The notes under the pieces were generated by a model, which did no database searches, was not told where the DNA came from, and worked only from the letters and a program-made list of their open reading frames with translations. From Paractinoplanes aksuensis (GTDB lineage: Bacteria > Actinomycetota > Actinomycetes > Mycobacteriales > Micromonosporaceae), in NCBI RefSeq assembly GCF_024137025.1, contig NZ_JAMYJR010000052.1:1-64000 (forward strand): 64,000 bases of DNA. Direction: 5' to 3'. This document shows, in pieces, positions 26,163-34,816 of the stretch. How positions within the stretch are numbered: the first letter of the stretch is position 1; each line of letters starts with the position of its first letter. A program made the translations under genes and the position numbers.

Positions 26163-26660
26163 ATGACGCAGACTCAGCGGTCGCGGACCTTCAGCTGGAC
26201 CGACCCCTCGCTCCACGCCGACCTGGTCGGTCGGCGCACCGGCCTCGAGCTGCTGCAGGGCATGGGCGACGGCTCGCTGCCGGCCCCGCCGATCATGCAG
26301 CTGATCGACCTGGCCTCACTGAAGGCCGAGTTCGGGTCGGTGACCCTGGAGCTCGACCCGCAGGAGTTCCACTACAACCCGCTGGGCTCGATGCACGGCG
26401 GCGTCATCTCGACCCTGCTCGACACGGCCGCCGCCTGCTCGGTCCACAGCACCCTGCCGGCCGGCGTCGGCTACACCAGCCTCGACCTGAACGTGAAGTT
26501 CCTGCGCCCGATCACCCTGGCCTCGGGCCGGCTGACCTGCGTCGGGTCGGTGCTGCAGAGCGGCCGCCGCACGGCCCTGGCCGAGGCCCGCCTGACCGAC
26601 GCCTCGGGCCGGCTGGCGGCTCAGGCCATGTCGAGCTGCATGCTGTTCCCGCTCGCCTAG
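26163..26660 (+). CDS. PaaI family hotdog-fold thioesterase
   Basis: 165 residues. The hotdog core is clear: FHYNPLGSMHGGVISTLLDTAAACSVHSTLPAGVGYTSLDLNVKFLRP, with the HGG motif and the catalytic Asp in LLDTA. Such enzymes hydrolyse acyl-CoA (often phenylacetyl- or benzoyl-type) in the cytoplasm. It is transcribed away from the HxlR gene and its stop overlaps that of the desaturase on the other strand by 4 bases. Confidence 0.88.
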   Translation: MTQTQRSRTFSWTDPSLHADLVGRRTGLELLQGMGDGSLPAPPIMQLIDLASLKAEFGSVTLELDPQEFHYNPLGSMHGGVISTLLDTAAACSVHSTLPAGVGYTSLDLNVKFLRPITLASGRLTCVGSVLQSGRRTALAEARLTDASGRLAAQAMSSCMLFPLA

Positions 26661-27586
26661 CGCTTCTCGAGGCGCAGGCGGCGGGCCTCGCGCTTCTCCT
26701 CGAAGCGGGCGGCCTGCACCTCGAGGGAGTCCATGTGCGCGGCCAGCTCCTCGCGGGCCTTCTCGCCGTCGCCGTCGAGGTCGGTGCGACCGAAGACGTT
26801 CCACTGGCGCAGCACCGGCTGGAGCACCTCGTCGCGGTGCTGGCGCAGATCGTAGATGCCGGCCAGGGCGATCGAGAGGGCCTTGCGGCCGAAGCCCTCG
26901 ATGTTGGCCCCGGGCATCTCGAACGCGGCCACCACGTCGGTGACGGCGCGCATCGCGTGGTTGGGGTCCAGGTCGAAAGCGGCCGCCAGCAGGTTGCGAT
27001 AGAAGACCATGTGCAGGTTCTCGTCGGCCGCCACCCGGGCCAGCAGCTGCTCGGCGATCGGGTCGCCGGTGGCCTTGCCGGTGTTGCGGTGCGAGATGCG
27101 GGTCGCGAGCTCCTGGAAGGCCACGTACGCGATCGAGTGCAGGATCTCGTCGGGGTGCCCGTTGGAGTAGCCCGCCTCCATGTGGGTCATGCGGGCCCGC
27201 TCCAGCTCGACCGGGTCGACGGCCCGGGTGACCGTCAGGTAGTCGCGCAGGGCGATGCCGTGGCGGCCCTCCTCGGCCGTCCAGCGGTGCACCCAGGTGC
27301 CCCAGGCGCCGTCGCGGCCGAACAGCGTGGCGATCTCGTGGTGGTACGAGGGCAGGTTGTCCTCGGTCAGCAGGTTGACGATCAGGGCCGTCCGGGCCAC
27401 GTCGGGCAGCGGCGAGTCGGTCGGCTGGTAGGGCTCGCCGCCCAGCAGGCCGTCGAACGTGCGGCCCTCGCTCCACGGCACGTACTCGTGCGGGAACCAC
27501 TCCTTGGCCAGGGACAGGTGGCGGTCGAGGTTGGTGGCCACGACCGGCTCCAGTTCGATGAGAAGCGAAGTCTGGTCCAGCGGCAT
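26657..27586 (-). CDS. Acyl-[acyl-carrier-protein] desaturase (DesA family)
   Basis: 309 residues from the ATG at 27586, with AGGGAG 8 nt upstream; a GTG at 27595 would add three residues. Ferritin-like di-iron enzyme that introduces a cis double bond into acyl-ACP. Both iron-binding repeats are present: RWTAEEGRHGIALRDYL (EExxRHG) and VAADENLHMVFYRN (DExxH), plus PDEILHSIAYVAFQELATRISH. It resembles mycobacterial DesA1/DesA2 and plant stearoyl-ACP desaturase. A long palindrome overlaps its ribosome site, so expression is probably tightly regulated by a TetR-type lipid sensor (inference). Confidence 0.92.
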   Translation of the reverse strand: MPLDQTSLLIELEPVVATNLDRHLSLAKEWFPHEYVPWSEGRTFDGLLGGEPYQPTDSPLPDVARTALIVNLLTEDNLPSYHHEIATLFGRDGAWGTWVHRWTAEEGRHGIALRDYLTVTRAVDPVELERARMTHMEAGYSNGHPDEILHSIAYVAFQELATRISHRNTGKATGDPIAEQLLARVAADENLHMVFYRNLLAAAFDLDPNHAMRAVTDVVAAFEMPGANIEGFGRKALSIALAGIYDLRQHRDEVLQPVLRQWNVFGRTDLDGDGEKAREELAAHMDSLEVQAARFEEKREARRLRLEKR

Positions 27587-27595
27587 GGCGATCAC

Positions 27596-27630
27596 TCCCT
27601 ACGGTGCCGTAACTTACGGCACCGTAGGGA
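27596..27630. promoter_or_regulatory. 35-bp perfect palindrome upstream of the desaturase
   Basis: Arms of 17 bp, TCCCTACGGTGCCGTAA and its exact complement, flank a single C at 27613. Each arm also contains a 12-bp near-palindrome, TACGG-N2-CCGTA, so the element reads as two operator sites 3 bp apart. It ends 9 bp before the desaturase ATG and covers the ribosome site, and begins 18 bp after the hisS stop. Lack of a T tract and of a usable loop argues against a terminator. TACGG/CCGTA half-sites are typical of TetR-family regulators. Confidence 0.7.
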
Positions 27631-27647
27631 AGGATACGCGGGACCGG

Positions 27648-28958
27648 TCAGCCGGCGGAGATCACCGGGTGCAGATCGCCGGCCGGGGGCAGCCAGGCGG
27701 CGGCGTCGGCCTCGACCTGATCGCCGGACCGGATGTCCTTCACCGTGTCGGGCTCGCCCGGGAACCAGACGTACGGGATGCCCCGGCGGTCGGCGTACTG
27801 GATCTGCTTGCCGAACTTGGCCGCCGACGGCGCGACCTCGGTCGGGATGCCCCGGCGACGCAGGGCGCTCGCGATGCGTACGCAATCGGGTCGTTGATCT
27901 TCATTGGGCAGGGCCACCAGCACGCAGGTCGGCACCGACCGCGACACGCTCAGGGCGTTCTGCCCGAAGAGCACGCCGAGCATGCGGGACACGCCGATCG
28001 AGTAGCCCACCCCCGGGAACCGCTCGTTGCCGGACGCGGCCAGGTTGTCGTAGCGGCCGCCCGAGCTGACCGAGCCGAACCGCTCGTACCCGCGCAGCTG
28101 GGTCTCGTAGACCGTGCCGGTGTAGTAGTCGAGGCCGCGCGCGATCTTCAACTCGGCCACGACCAGGCCGGGCGCGTTCTCGCGGGCCGTCTCGACCACC
28201 TGCAGCAGCTCGTTCAGGCCCTCGTCGAGCAGCGGGTCGTCCACCCCGAGTTTGCGCACGGCGTCCACGAAGGAGCCGTCCTCGGCCGAGATGGCGGCCA
28301 GCTCGAGGCACGCCTCGGCCTGGGCCCGGGTCGCGCCGGCGGTCTCGATCAGCGCCTCGGCCACGCGCGCCGGGCCGATCTTGTCGAGCTTGTCCACCGT
28401 ACGCAGAACCTGGGCGGTATCGGCGAGGCCGAGCCCCCGATAGAAGCCCTCGCACACCTTGCGGTTGTTGACCTGGATCCGGATCGCCGGGATGGGCAGG
28501 CCGCTGAGCGCGTCCCCGATCACCAGCGGCATCTCGGTGTCGTAGTGGAACGGCAGCTCACCGCGGTTGACCACGTCGATGTCGGCCTGCAGGAACTCGC
28601 GGTAGCGGCCCTCCTGCGGGCGCTCGCCGCGCCACACCTTCTGGATCTGGTAGCGCCGGAACGGGAACTGCAGCTTGCCCGCGTTCTCGACCACGAACCG
28701 GGCGAACGGCACGGTCAGGTCGAAGTGCAGGCCGAGGCTGTCGTCGTCCTTGGCGTTCTCGTCGGCCTGCAGGCGGCGCAGCAGGTAGACCTCCTTCGAG
28801 GTCTCGCCCTTGCTGACCAAGGTCTCGAGGGGCTCGACGGAGCGGGTTTCAAGGGGGGAGAAGCCGTACAGCTCGAAGGTGGAACGGATCCGGTCGAGGA
28901 CCCGCTGCTCGATCATGCGCTGGGGCGGCATCCATTCGGGAAAGCCGGAAATGGGCAT
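27648..28958 (-). CDS. hisS: Histidine-tRNA ligase
   Basis: 436 residues, class II synthetase that charges tRNA-His. Motif 2 is FRRYQIQKVWRGERPQEGRYREFLQADIDVV, the histidine-specific motifs are GLDYYTGTVYE (HisA) and GGRYDNL (HisB), and the C-terminal anticodon-binding domain is PTCVLVALPNEDQRPDCVRIASALRRRGIPTEVAP. The N-terminus (MPISGFPEWMPPQRMIEQRVLDRI) is of the longer archaeal/actinobacterial kind. It lies 25 bp after the metallo-hydrolase gene and is probably cotranscribed with it. Confidence 0.97.
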   Translation of the reverse strand: MPISGFPEWMPPQRMIEQRVLDRIRSTFELYGFSPLETRSVEPLETLVSKGETSKEVYLLRRLQADENAKDDDSLGLHFDLTVPFARFVVENAGKLQFPFRRYQIQKVWRGERPQEGRYREFLQADIDVVNRGELPFHYDTEMPLVIGDALSGLPIPAIRIQVNNRKVCEGFYRGLGLADTAQVLRTVDKLDKIGPARVAEALIETAGATRAQAEACLELAAISAEDGSFVDAVRKLGVDDPLLDEGLNELLQVVETARENAPGLVVAELKIARGLDYYTGTVYETQLRGYERFGSVSSGGRYDNLAASGNERFPGVGYSIGVSRMLGVLFGQNALSVSRSVPTCVLVALPNEDQRPDCVRIASALRRRGIPTEVAPSAAKFGKQIQYADRRGIPYVWFPGEPDTVKDIRSGDQVEADAAAWLPPAGDLHPVISAG

Positions 28959-28983
28959 TGCTCAGAGTCTCCTTGGAATTTCG

Positions 28984-29682
28984 CTAAAGCCCACGACCGG
29001 GCGCTGCCACCAGTTCCCGCAGGTACGGGTTCTGGGCGCGCTCACGGCCGATGGTGGTGGCCGGTCCGTGGCCGGGCAGGACGACGGTGTCGTCGGCCAG
29101 CGGCAGGATCTTGGTCCGCAGGCTGGTCATCATCGTCTCGGTGCTGCCGCCCGGCAGGTCGGTGCGTCCGATCGAGCCGGCGAAGAGCACATCCCCGGAC
29201 AGGCAGACCTGGTCCGCGTCGAAGGACGAGCTCGCGCCGGGCAGGCGGAACAGCACCGACCCGCCGGTATGGCCGGGCGCATGGTCGACGGTCACCTCGA
29301 GGCCGGCCAGGACCATCGTCTCGCCGTCGGTCAGCAGGGCGACGTCGTCGGGCTCCGAATAGGTCAGCCGGCCCCCGAAGAGCTGGTCGACGTTCATGCC
29401 GAGGCCCTTGGACGGGTCGGCCAGCATCTCGGTGTCGGCCGGGTGCACGTACGCGGTGATGCCGCGCGCACCGCACACCGGGGCGACCGAGAAGGAGTGG
29501 TCGAGGTGGCCGTGAGTCAGCAGCACGGCGGCCGGGAACAGACGGTGCTCCGCGATCACCTCGTCGAGCTGGTCGAGCACGCCGATGCCGGGATCGACGA
29601 TCAGGCACTGCTCGCCCGGAGCGGTGGCCACCACATAACAATTGGTGCCGAACGCCTGGGCCTCGAAGCTGGTGACGAGCAC
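28984..29682 (-). CDS. Metallo-beta-lactamase-fold hydrolase (glyoxalase II-like)
   Basis: 232 residues from a GTG at 29682 with a GAGGAGGG ribosome site 6 nt upstream. The metal motif is LLTHGHLDHSFSVAPV (THxHxDH), with further ligands in DHAPGHTGGSVLF, CLSGDVLFAGSIGRTDLPGG and LPGHGPATTIG. It resembles hydroxyacylglutathione-hydrolase-like proteins found upstream of hisS in many actinobacteria (the Rv2581c type). Actinobacteria use mycothiol, so the natural thioester is unknown. Confidence 0.9.
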   Translation of the reverse strand: MLVTSFEAQAFGTNCYVVATAPGEQCLIVDPGIGVLDQLDEVIAEHRLFPAAVLLTHGHLDHSFSVAPVCGARGITAYVHPADTEMLADPSKGLGMNVDQLFGGRLTYSEPDDVALLTDGETMVLAGLEVTVDHAPGHTGGSVLFRLPGASSSFDADQVCLSGDVLFAGSIGRTDLPGGSTETMMTSLRTKILPLADDTVVLPGHGPATTIGRERAQNPYLRELVAAPGRGL

Positions 29683-29814
29683 GTCGGGCCCTCCTCGTGC
29701 GGAACAGGTACGAATCGTAACGATCCTAGTCGGGCGGGCGCACACCACTTTCTCAGGAGGTACCCGTACACTCTTGCGGGCGTGTGACACGGTCGTTCGA
29801 GAGGACAGTCTTCG

Positions 29815-30669
29815 GTGGCATCCAGCAGGGACCGGCAGCGCAAGCTGGCGCGGGCGAAGCTCGATCGGCAGATGGTGCGACGGGCCGCGAAAGAGAATCG
29901 CCGACGGCGGTTGCTCGCGGGCGCCGGCTCGGCGGTGGCAGTGCTGCTCATCGTGGCCGGCGTGGCCTGGATCGGCGGGGCGTTCGACTCCGACGAGACC
30001 ACCGAGGCAGCCGACCAGGACATCTGTCTCTGGACCCCGCAGAACGCGTCCACGAACTCGAACCTCAAGGACGTGGGCACGCCGCCGACCAAGGACATCC
30101 CGACGCTCGGCACCCAGACGATGACGATCAGCACCAGTCAGGGCGAGCCGATCGTGGTCGGCCTCGACAGCGAGGTCTCGCCCTGCGGCACGGCCGACAT
30201 CACGTACCTGGCGAGCAAGAAGTTCTACGACAACACCGACTGCCACGAGATCACCTCGTACGGGGCGGTCCGCTGCGGCGACCCGTCCGGCACCGGCCTC
30301 GGTGGCCCCACGTACAGCGTCTACAACGAGAACGTGCCGACCGGCCCCGACCCCAGCGCCTCGGCCGCTCCGGATGCGAAGACGCCGCTCTATCCGAAGG
30401 GCACCGTCGCCCTGATCGGCAACCCGCCGGGCACCAACGGCAGCCAGTTCCTGATCTTCACCAAGGACTACTCCCCCGCCACGCCGGAGTTCTCGATCGT
30501 CGGCAAGGTGACGGGCGGGCAGGCGACCGTGGACAAGCTGGCCAAGATCCCCACCACGGCCAACAGCACCGGCGACAAGGTCAAGCCGACCCAGAAGATC
30601 ACCATCAAGACCCTGACCGTCGGCGACGCCCCGGCGTCCGCAGCCCCTTCGGCCAGCACCCAGTCCTGA
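29815..30669 (+). CDS. Membrane-anchored cyclophilin-type protein, probably inactive isomerase
   Basis: 284 residues from a GTG at 29815. A basic N-terminus (RDRQRKLARAKLDRQ) precedes one transmembrane helix (LLAGAGSAVAVLLIVAGVAWIGG) and an outer cyclophilin domain: TYLASKKFYDNTDCHEI, GTVALIGNPPGTNGSQFLIF and EFSIVGKVTGG. In active cyclophilins the first motif is H-R; here it is CHE (residues 143-145), so the catalytic Arg is Glu, and the Phe of the QFF motif is QFL. It is therefore a likely non-catalytic paralogue of the next gene. The tail is Ala/Ser/Pro-rich. A TACACT -10-like box lies near 29766-29771. Confidence 0.85.
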   Translation: MASSRDRQRKLARAKLDRQMVRRAAKENRRRRLLAGAGSAVAVLLIVAGVAWIGGAFDSDETTEAADQDICLWTPQNASTNSNLKDVGTPPTKDIPTLGTQTMTISTSQGEPIVVGLDSEVSPCGTADITYLASKKFYDNTDCHEITSYGAVRCGDPSGTGLGGPTYSVYNENVPTGPDPSASAAPDAKTPLYPKGTVALIGNPPGTNGSQFLIFTKDYSPATPEFSIVGKVTGGQATVDKLAKIPTTANSTGDKVKPTQKITIKTLTVGDAPASAAPSASTQS

Positions 30670-30707
30670 GCCCAGCCCCAGGCCGACATATCAGCAGGAG
30701 GAACACC

Positions 30708-31550
30708 GTGTCGTCGATCAAGGACCGGCAGCGCGCGGCGGCGCGGGCCCGTCTCGAGAAAGAGATGGCCGAGCGTTCCGCGGCCGCCCGCAAGCGCCGG
30801 CAGCGCCAGGCCATCATCGGCTCGGCGATCGCCGTGGTGCTGATCGCCGGCGCCGCGGTGTGGATCGTGACCTCGATCGGCGGTGACGACGACAAGGCCG
30901 ACACCCCCACGGCGGCCGCGAACGTCCCGGCCGGTCAGGTCGCGTGCACCTGGACGCCCGACGCGGGCGGCGGCGGCAAGGTCAAGGACGTCGGCACCCC
31001 GCCGGCGACCGCGCCCAACACCGGCCAGGACATCCTGACCATGGACACCAACCTCGGCGTCATCAAGGCGACCGTCGACAAGTCGAAGGTGCCCTGCACT
31101 GCGGCCAGCTTCGAGTTCCTCGCGAGCAAGAAGTTCTGGGACAACTCGAAGTGCCACCGCCTGGTCAACGAGGCGACCTTCAAGGTGCTGCAGTGCGGCG
31201 ACCCGTTCGCGTCCGGCAAGGGCTGGCGCGAGACCGACGGCCAGGGCGGCCCGAGCTACACGATGGCGGAAGAGAACCTGCCGACCGACACCACCAAGCC
31301 GTACCCGGCGGGCTCGATCGCGATGGCCAACACCGGCCAGCCCGGCAGCACCGGCAGCCAGTTCTTCATCTGCTCGGAAGACACGCAGCTGCCCGCGAAC
31401 TACACGCTGCTCGGCACGATCACCGAGGGCCTCGACCTGGTCAAGGGCGTGGTCAAGGCCGGCGACGACGGCGCGTTCGCGCAGACCGCGGGGGGTGGCC
31501 ACCCGAAGAAGGAGGTCACCATCAAGTCGCTGACGATGGCTGCGGCCTGA
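30708..31550 (+). CDS. Membrane-anchored cyclophilin-type peptidyl-prolyl isomerase
   Basis: 280 residues from a GTG at 30708 with an AGGAGG site 5 nt upstream. The plan is that of its neighbour: basic N-terminus (IKDRQRAAARARLEKEMAE), one helix (AIIGSAIAVVLIAGAAVWIVTSIGG), then an outer cyclophilin domain. Here the catalytic features are kept: CHRLV (Arg151), GSTGSQFFICSED and YTLLGTITEGLDLV. It should speed proline isomerisation in extracytoplasmic proteins. It corresponds to the PpiB found next to relA in mycobacteria. The run ends at the terminator at 31564-31597. Confidence 0.92.
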   Translation: MSSIKDRQRAAARARLEKEMAERSAAARKRRQRQAIIGSAIAVVLIAGAAVWIVTSIGGDDDKADTPTAAANVPAGQVACTWTPDAGGGGKVKDVGTPPATAPNTGQDILTMDTNLGVIKATVDKSKVPCTAASFEFLASKKFWDNSKCHRLVNEATFKVLQCGDPFASGKGWRETDGQGGPSYTMAEENLPTDTTKPYPAGSIAMANTGQPGSTGSQFFICSEDTQLPANYTLLGTITEGLDLVKGVVKAGDDGAFAQTAGGGHPKKEVTIKSLTMAAA

Positions 31551-31563
31551 TCCACTCATGAAG

Positions 31564-31597
31564 AAAGGCCCCCGCCGCGGCGGGGGCCTTTCTTTTT
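31564..31597 (+). terminator. Rho-independent terminator after the cyclophilin pair
   Basis: A 13-bp perfect stem (AAAGGCCCCCGCC / GGCGGGGGCCTTT) with a very small loop, followed by CTTTTT. It lies 13 bp after the second cyclophilin stop. The A run at the foot of the stem makes it usable on the minus strand for relA too. Confidence 0.9.
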
Positions 31598-31638
31598 GAC
31601 TACGCGCCTTTTTGACTATGCGCTTTTTGGCTATGCGC
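31592..31638. repeat. Three tandem 15-16 bp repeats spanning the relA stop
   Basis: Units CTTTTTGACTACGCGC (31592-31607), CTTTTTGACTATGCG (31608-31622) and CTTTTTGGCTATGCGC (31623-31638). On the minus strand each unit carries a TAG; the first one read is the real relA stop at 31633-31631. The repeat therefore copies the last relA codons and stop three times, and the copies supply T tracts to the neighbouring terminator. Confidence 0.85.
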
Positions 31639-34144
31639 CGGACGTCACGCGGTAGGCATCGAAGACGCCGTCGACCTTGCGAACGGCGGCGACCAGGTGG
31701 CCCAGGTGTTTCGGGTCGGCCATCTCGAACGTGAAGCGGCTGACCGCCACCCGGTCGCGGGTCGTGGTGACCGTGGCCGACAGGATGTTGACCCGCTCCT
31801 CGGACAGCACCCGGGTGACGTCGGCCAGCAGCTTGTGCCGGTCGAGCGCCTCGACCTGGATGGCCACCAGGAAGGTGGACGCGCTGGTCGGCTTCCATGT
31901 CACCTCGACGACGCGCTCCTCCTGGTCACGCAGGTCTTCGGCGTTGGCGCAGTCCTCCCGGTGGACGCTGACGCCGCCCGAGCGGGTGACGAAGCCGAAC
32001 ACCGCGTCGCCCGGCACCGGGGTGCAGCAGCGGGCCAGCTTGACCCACACGTCGCTGACGCCCTTGACGACCACGCCCGGGTCTTGCGCCGTGCTGCGGT
32101 TGCGGGGCGGGCGGGTCGCGACGGCGGTCTCGGCGATGTCCTCGACCGCGCCCTCTTCACCGCCGAAGCCGGCGACCAGCTTCTGCACGACCGACTGGGC
32201 CGACACGGTGCTCTCGCCGATGGCCGCGTAGAGCGAGGCGACATCGGCCAGGTGCAGGTCGCGGGCGATCGTCGTGAGGTTCTCGTTCGTCAGCATGCGT
32301 TGCAGGGGCAGCCCCTGCTTGCGCATCGCCTTGACGATCGCCTCCTTGCCGTCCTCGATCGCCTCTTCGCGCCGCTCCTTGTTGAAGTACTGCCTGATCT
32401 TGGTACGGGCCCGGGGGCTCTTGACGAAGCCGAGCCAGTCCTGCGTGGGGCCGGCGTTGGCCGACTTCGACGTGAAGATCTCGATGACGTCGCCGTTGGA
32501 CAGCGTCGACTCGAGCGGCACCAGCTTGCCGTTGACCCGGGCCCCGATGCACTTGTGCCCGACCTCGGTGTGCACGGCGTACGCGAAGTCGACCGGGGTC
32601 GAGCCGGTGGGCAGCGGGATGACGTCGCCCTTGGGCGTGAAGACGTACACCTCTTGACTGGACAGGTCGAAGCGCAACGCGTCGAGGAACTCGGACGGGT
32701 CGCTCGCCTCGCGCTGCCAGTCGAGCAGCTGCCGCAGCCAGGTCATCTCGTCGATGTGGGCCGGCGGGCCGACGATCGTCGCGCCCTTCTGCTCCTTGTA
32801 CTTCCAGTGCGCGGCGATGCCGAACTCGGCCGTGCGGTGCATCGCGAAGGTGCGGATCTGCATCTCGACCGGCTTGCCGGTCGGGCCGATGACCGTCGTG
32901 TGCAACGACTGGTACATGTTGAACTTCGGCATCGCGATGTAGTCCTTGAACCGGCCCGGCACCGGCTGCCAGTTCGCGTGGATGACGCCCAGCGCGGCGT
33001 AACAGTCGCGGACCGTGTCGACCAGGATGCGCACGCCGACCAGGTCGTAGATGTCGTTGAAGTCGCGGCCCCGCACGATCATCTTTTGATAGATCGAGTA
33101 CAGGTGCTTGGGGCGGCCGGTCGTCTCGGCCTTGATCTTGGCCGACTTCAGGTCGAGGCTGACCCGGTTGGTGACCTGGCGCAGCAGCGCCTCACGCTGC
33201 GGCTGGTGCTCGCCGATGAGGCGGTTGATCTCTTCGAACCGCTTCGGGAACAGGGTGCCGAAGGCGAGATCCTCCAGCTCCCACTTGATCGTGTTCATGC
33301 CCAGGCGGTGGGCCAGCGGGGCCAGGATCTCGAGCGTCTCTTTGGCCTTCTGCTCCTGCTTGGGACGCGGGAGGAAGGTCAGCGTGCGCATGTTGTGCAG
33401 CCGGTCGGCCAGCTTGATCACCAGCACGCGCGGGTCTTTGGCCATCGCGACGACCATCTTGCGGATGGTCTCGGCCTTGGCCGCGTCGCCCAGCTTGACC
33501 CGGTCGAGCTTGGTCACGCCGTCGACCAGCAGCGCGACCTCGCCGCCGAAGTCGCTGCGCATCTGCTCGAGCGAGTAGTCGGTGTCCTCGATCGTGTCGT
33601 GCAGCAGGGCCGCGACCAGCGTGGTCGTGTCCATGCCGAGGTTGGCCAGGATCGTCGCCACGGCCAGCGGATGGGTGATGTAAGGGTCGCCCGATTTGCG
33701 GTATTGACCGGAGTGCCAGCGGGCGGCCACGTCGAAGGCGCGCTGGAGCATCCGCCCGTCGGCCTTGGGGTGGCTGGCCCGGTGGGTGGCGATCAGCGGC
33801 TCGAGCACCTCGCTGACCTGCGTGCTCTGCCAGGGCGCGTTGAAGCGCGCCAGCCGGGCCCGCACGCGCCGGCCCGTGGGCGCACCGGCCAGCGTGCCGA
33901 AGCCGGGTTGCGGCGCCTCGGCCGGAGGCATCGGCTGGGTGGCGTCGGAATCGGGCGCCTCCGCCGGCCGTGCCTCATCAGCGGGCACCGGGGCGCCCGC
34001 ACCGTTTTGTGAGTCCTCGGTCGGCTGCACCGCGCCCTCCGCCGGAGGGACGACGTCGCTGGACACCGGCCTCCCTACACCTTCACTCGGGACCTGGCCG
34101 GTCGTCGCCGACCGGAGAAGTCCACCAATGCCAGGGTTGGTCAC
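31631..34144 (-). CDS. relA: Bifunctional (p)ppGpp synthetase/hydrolase (RelA/SpoT homologue)
   Basis: 837 residues from a GTG at 34144. After a poorly conserved Pro/Ala-rich N-terminus of about 110 residues come the HD hydrolase domain (VAALLHDTIEDTDYSLEQM), the synthetase domain (VGVRILVDTVRDCYAALGVIHANWQPVPGRFKDYIAMPKFNMYQSLHTTV), TGS (EVYVFTPKGDVIPLPTGSTPVDFAYAVHTEVGHKCIGARVNGKLVPLESTLSNGD is the region), a helical domain, the zinc-finger/RIS part with LARCCTPVPGD and a C-terminal ACT domain. Both catalytic halves look intact, so it should make and destroy the stringent-response alarmone. It lies 90 bp downstream of apt. Confidence 0.97.
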   Translation of the reverse strand: MTNPGIGGLLRSATTGQVPSEGVGRPVSSDVVPPAEGAVQPTEDSQNGAGAPVPADEARPAEAPDSDATQPMPPAEAPQPGFGTLAGAPTGRRVRARLARFNAPWQSTQVSEVLEPLIATHRASHPKADGRMLQRAFDVAARWHSGQYRKSGDPYITHPLAVATILANLGMDTTTLVAALLHDTIEDTDYSLEQMRSDFGGEVALLVDGVTKLDRVKLGDAAKAETIRKMVVAMAKDPRVLVIKLADRLHNMRTLTFLPRPKQEQKAKETLEILAPLAHRLGMNTIKWELEDLAFGTLFPKRFEEINRLIGEHQPQREALLRQVTNRVSLDLKSAKIKAETTGRPKHLYSIYQKMIVRGRDFNDIYDLVGVRILVDTVRDCYAALGVIHANWQPVPGRFKDYIAMPKFNMYQSLHTTVIGPTGKPVEMQIRTFAMHRTAEFGIAAHWKYKEQKGATIVGPPAHIDEMTWLRQLLDWQREASDPSEFLDALRFDLSSQEVYVFTPKGDVIPLPTGSTPVDFAYAVHTEVGHKCIGARVNGKLVPLESTLSNGDVIEIFTSKSANAGPTQDWLGFVKSPRARTKIRQYFNKERREEAIEDGKEAIVKAMRKQGLPLQRMLTNENLTTIARDLHLADVASLYAAIGESTVSAQSVVQKLVAGFGGEEGAVEDIAETAVATRPPRNRSTAQDPGVVVKGVSDVWVKLARCCTPVPGDAVFGFVTRSGGVSVHREDCANAEDLRDQEERVVEVTWKPTSASTFLVAIQVEALDRHKLLADVTRVLSEERVNILSATVTTTRDRVAVSRFTFEMADPKHLGHLVAAVRKVDGVFDAYRVTSGA

Positions 34145-34234
34145 CTGGTTAAGAACGCCATCCTACCCGCACAGTCTTCCCCGATGGCGCGGCCGAACCT
34201 CCGAAAGAGCGGCCGCGACAGCGGCAAAGCCCCA

Positions 34235-34798
34235 TCAAACGGTCAGCAGGGCGTGGACCGCGCGGGGTTTCAGCCGCTCGCGGCCCTTCAGGAAGGCCAA
34301 CTCCATCAACACGGTGAAACCCACGACCGTGCCGCCCGCCCGCTCGACCAGATCGAGGGCCGCGCCCGCCGTGCCCCCGGTGGCGAGCACGTCGTCGACC
34401 ACCAGGACGCGCTGTCCGGCGATGAACGCGTCCTCGTGCACCTCGAGGGTGGCCTCGCCGTACTCGAGCTCGTACGAGGCGGCCAGGGCCGGCCGTGGCA
34501 GCTTGCCCGCCTTGCGCACCGGCACGACGCCCACCCCGGCCGCGTACGCGATGGCCGCCGCCACCACGAACCCGCGCGCCTCGACCCCGGCCACCACGTC
34601 GAACGAGTCGGCCCCGTAGTGGGCGACGATCCCGTCGATCACCTCGTGGAACGCCCGCCCGTCGGCGAACAGCGGCATCAGGTCCTTGAAGCCGATGCCC
34701 GGCTTGGGGAAATCGGGCACGTCGATCGTGCCGCCCGCGACCACCGCGGCCAGATCGGGGCCGCTGTCGCCGGTCGGGCGTGGGTTCTCATCGGTCAC
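34235..34798 (-). CDS. apt: Adenine phosphoribosyltransferase
   Basis: 187 residues. Salvages adenine with PRPP to give AMP. The family motifs are FPKPGIGFKDLMPLFADG, the hood region VVAGVEARGFVVAAAIAYAAGVGVVPVRKAGKLP, and the PRPP-binding loop VLVVDDVLATGGTAGA. An N-terminal extension of about 15 residues is present. It sits between secF and relA, the order also found in mycobacteria and streptomycetes. Confidence 0.95.
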   Translation of the reverse strand: MTDENPRPTGDSGPDLAAVVAGGTIDVPDFPKPGIGFKDLMPLFADGRAFHEVIDGIVAHYGADSFDVVAGVEARGFVVAAAIAYAAGVGVVPVRKAGKLPRPALAASYELEYGEATLEVHEDAFIAGQRVLVVDDVLATGGTAGAALDLVERAGGTVVGFTVLMELAFLKGRERLKPRAVHALLTV

Positions 34799-34816
34799 GC
34801 GCGACAGCCTAACGAC

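Noticed and set aside
27596..27630. The desaturase palindrome as the hisS terminator
   Set aside because: Perfect symmetry with a one-base centre leaves no loop, no T tract follows, and it overlaps the desaturase ribosome site.
31697..34012. A 770-codon plus-strand frame opposite relA
   Set aside because: Mirror frame of a full-length RelA/SpoT protein; no motifs.
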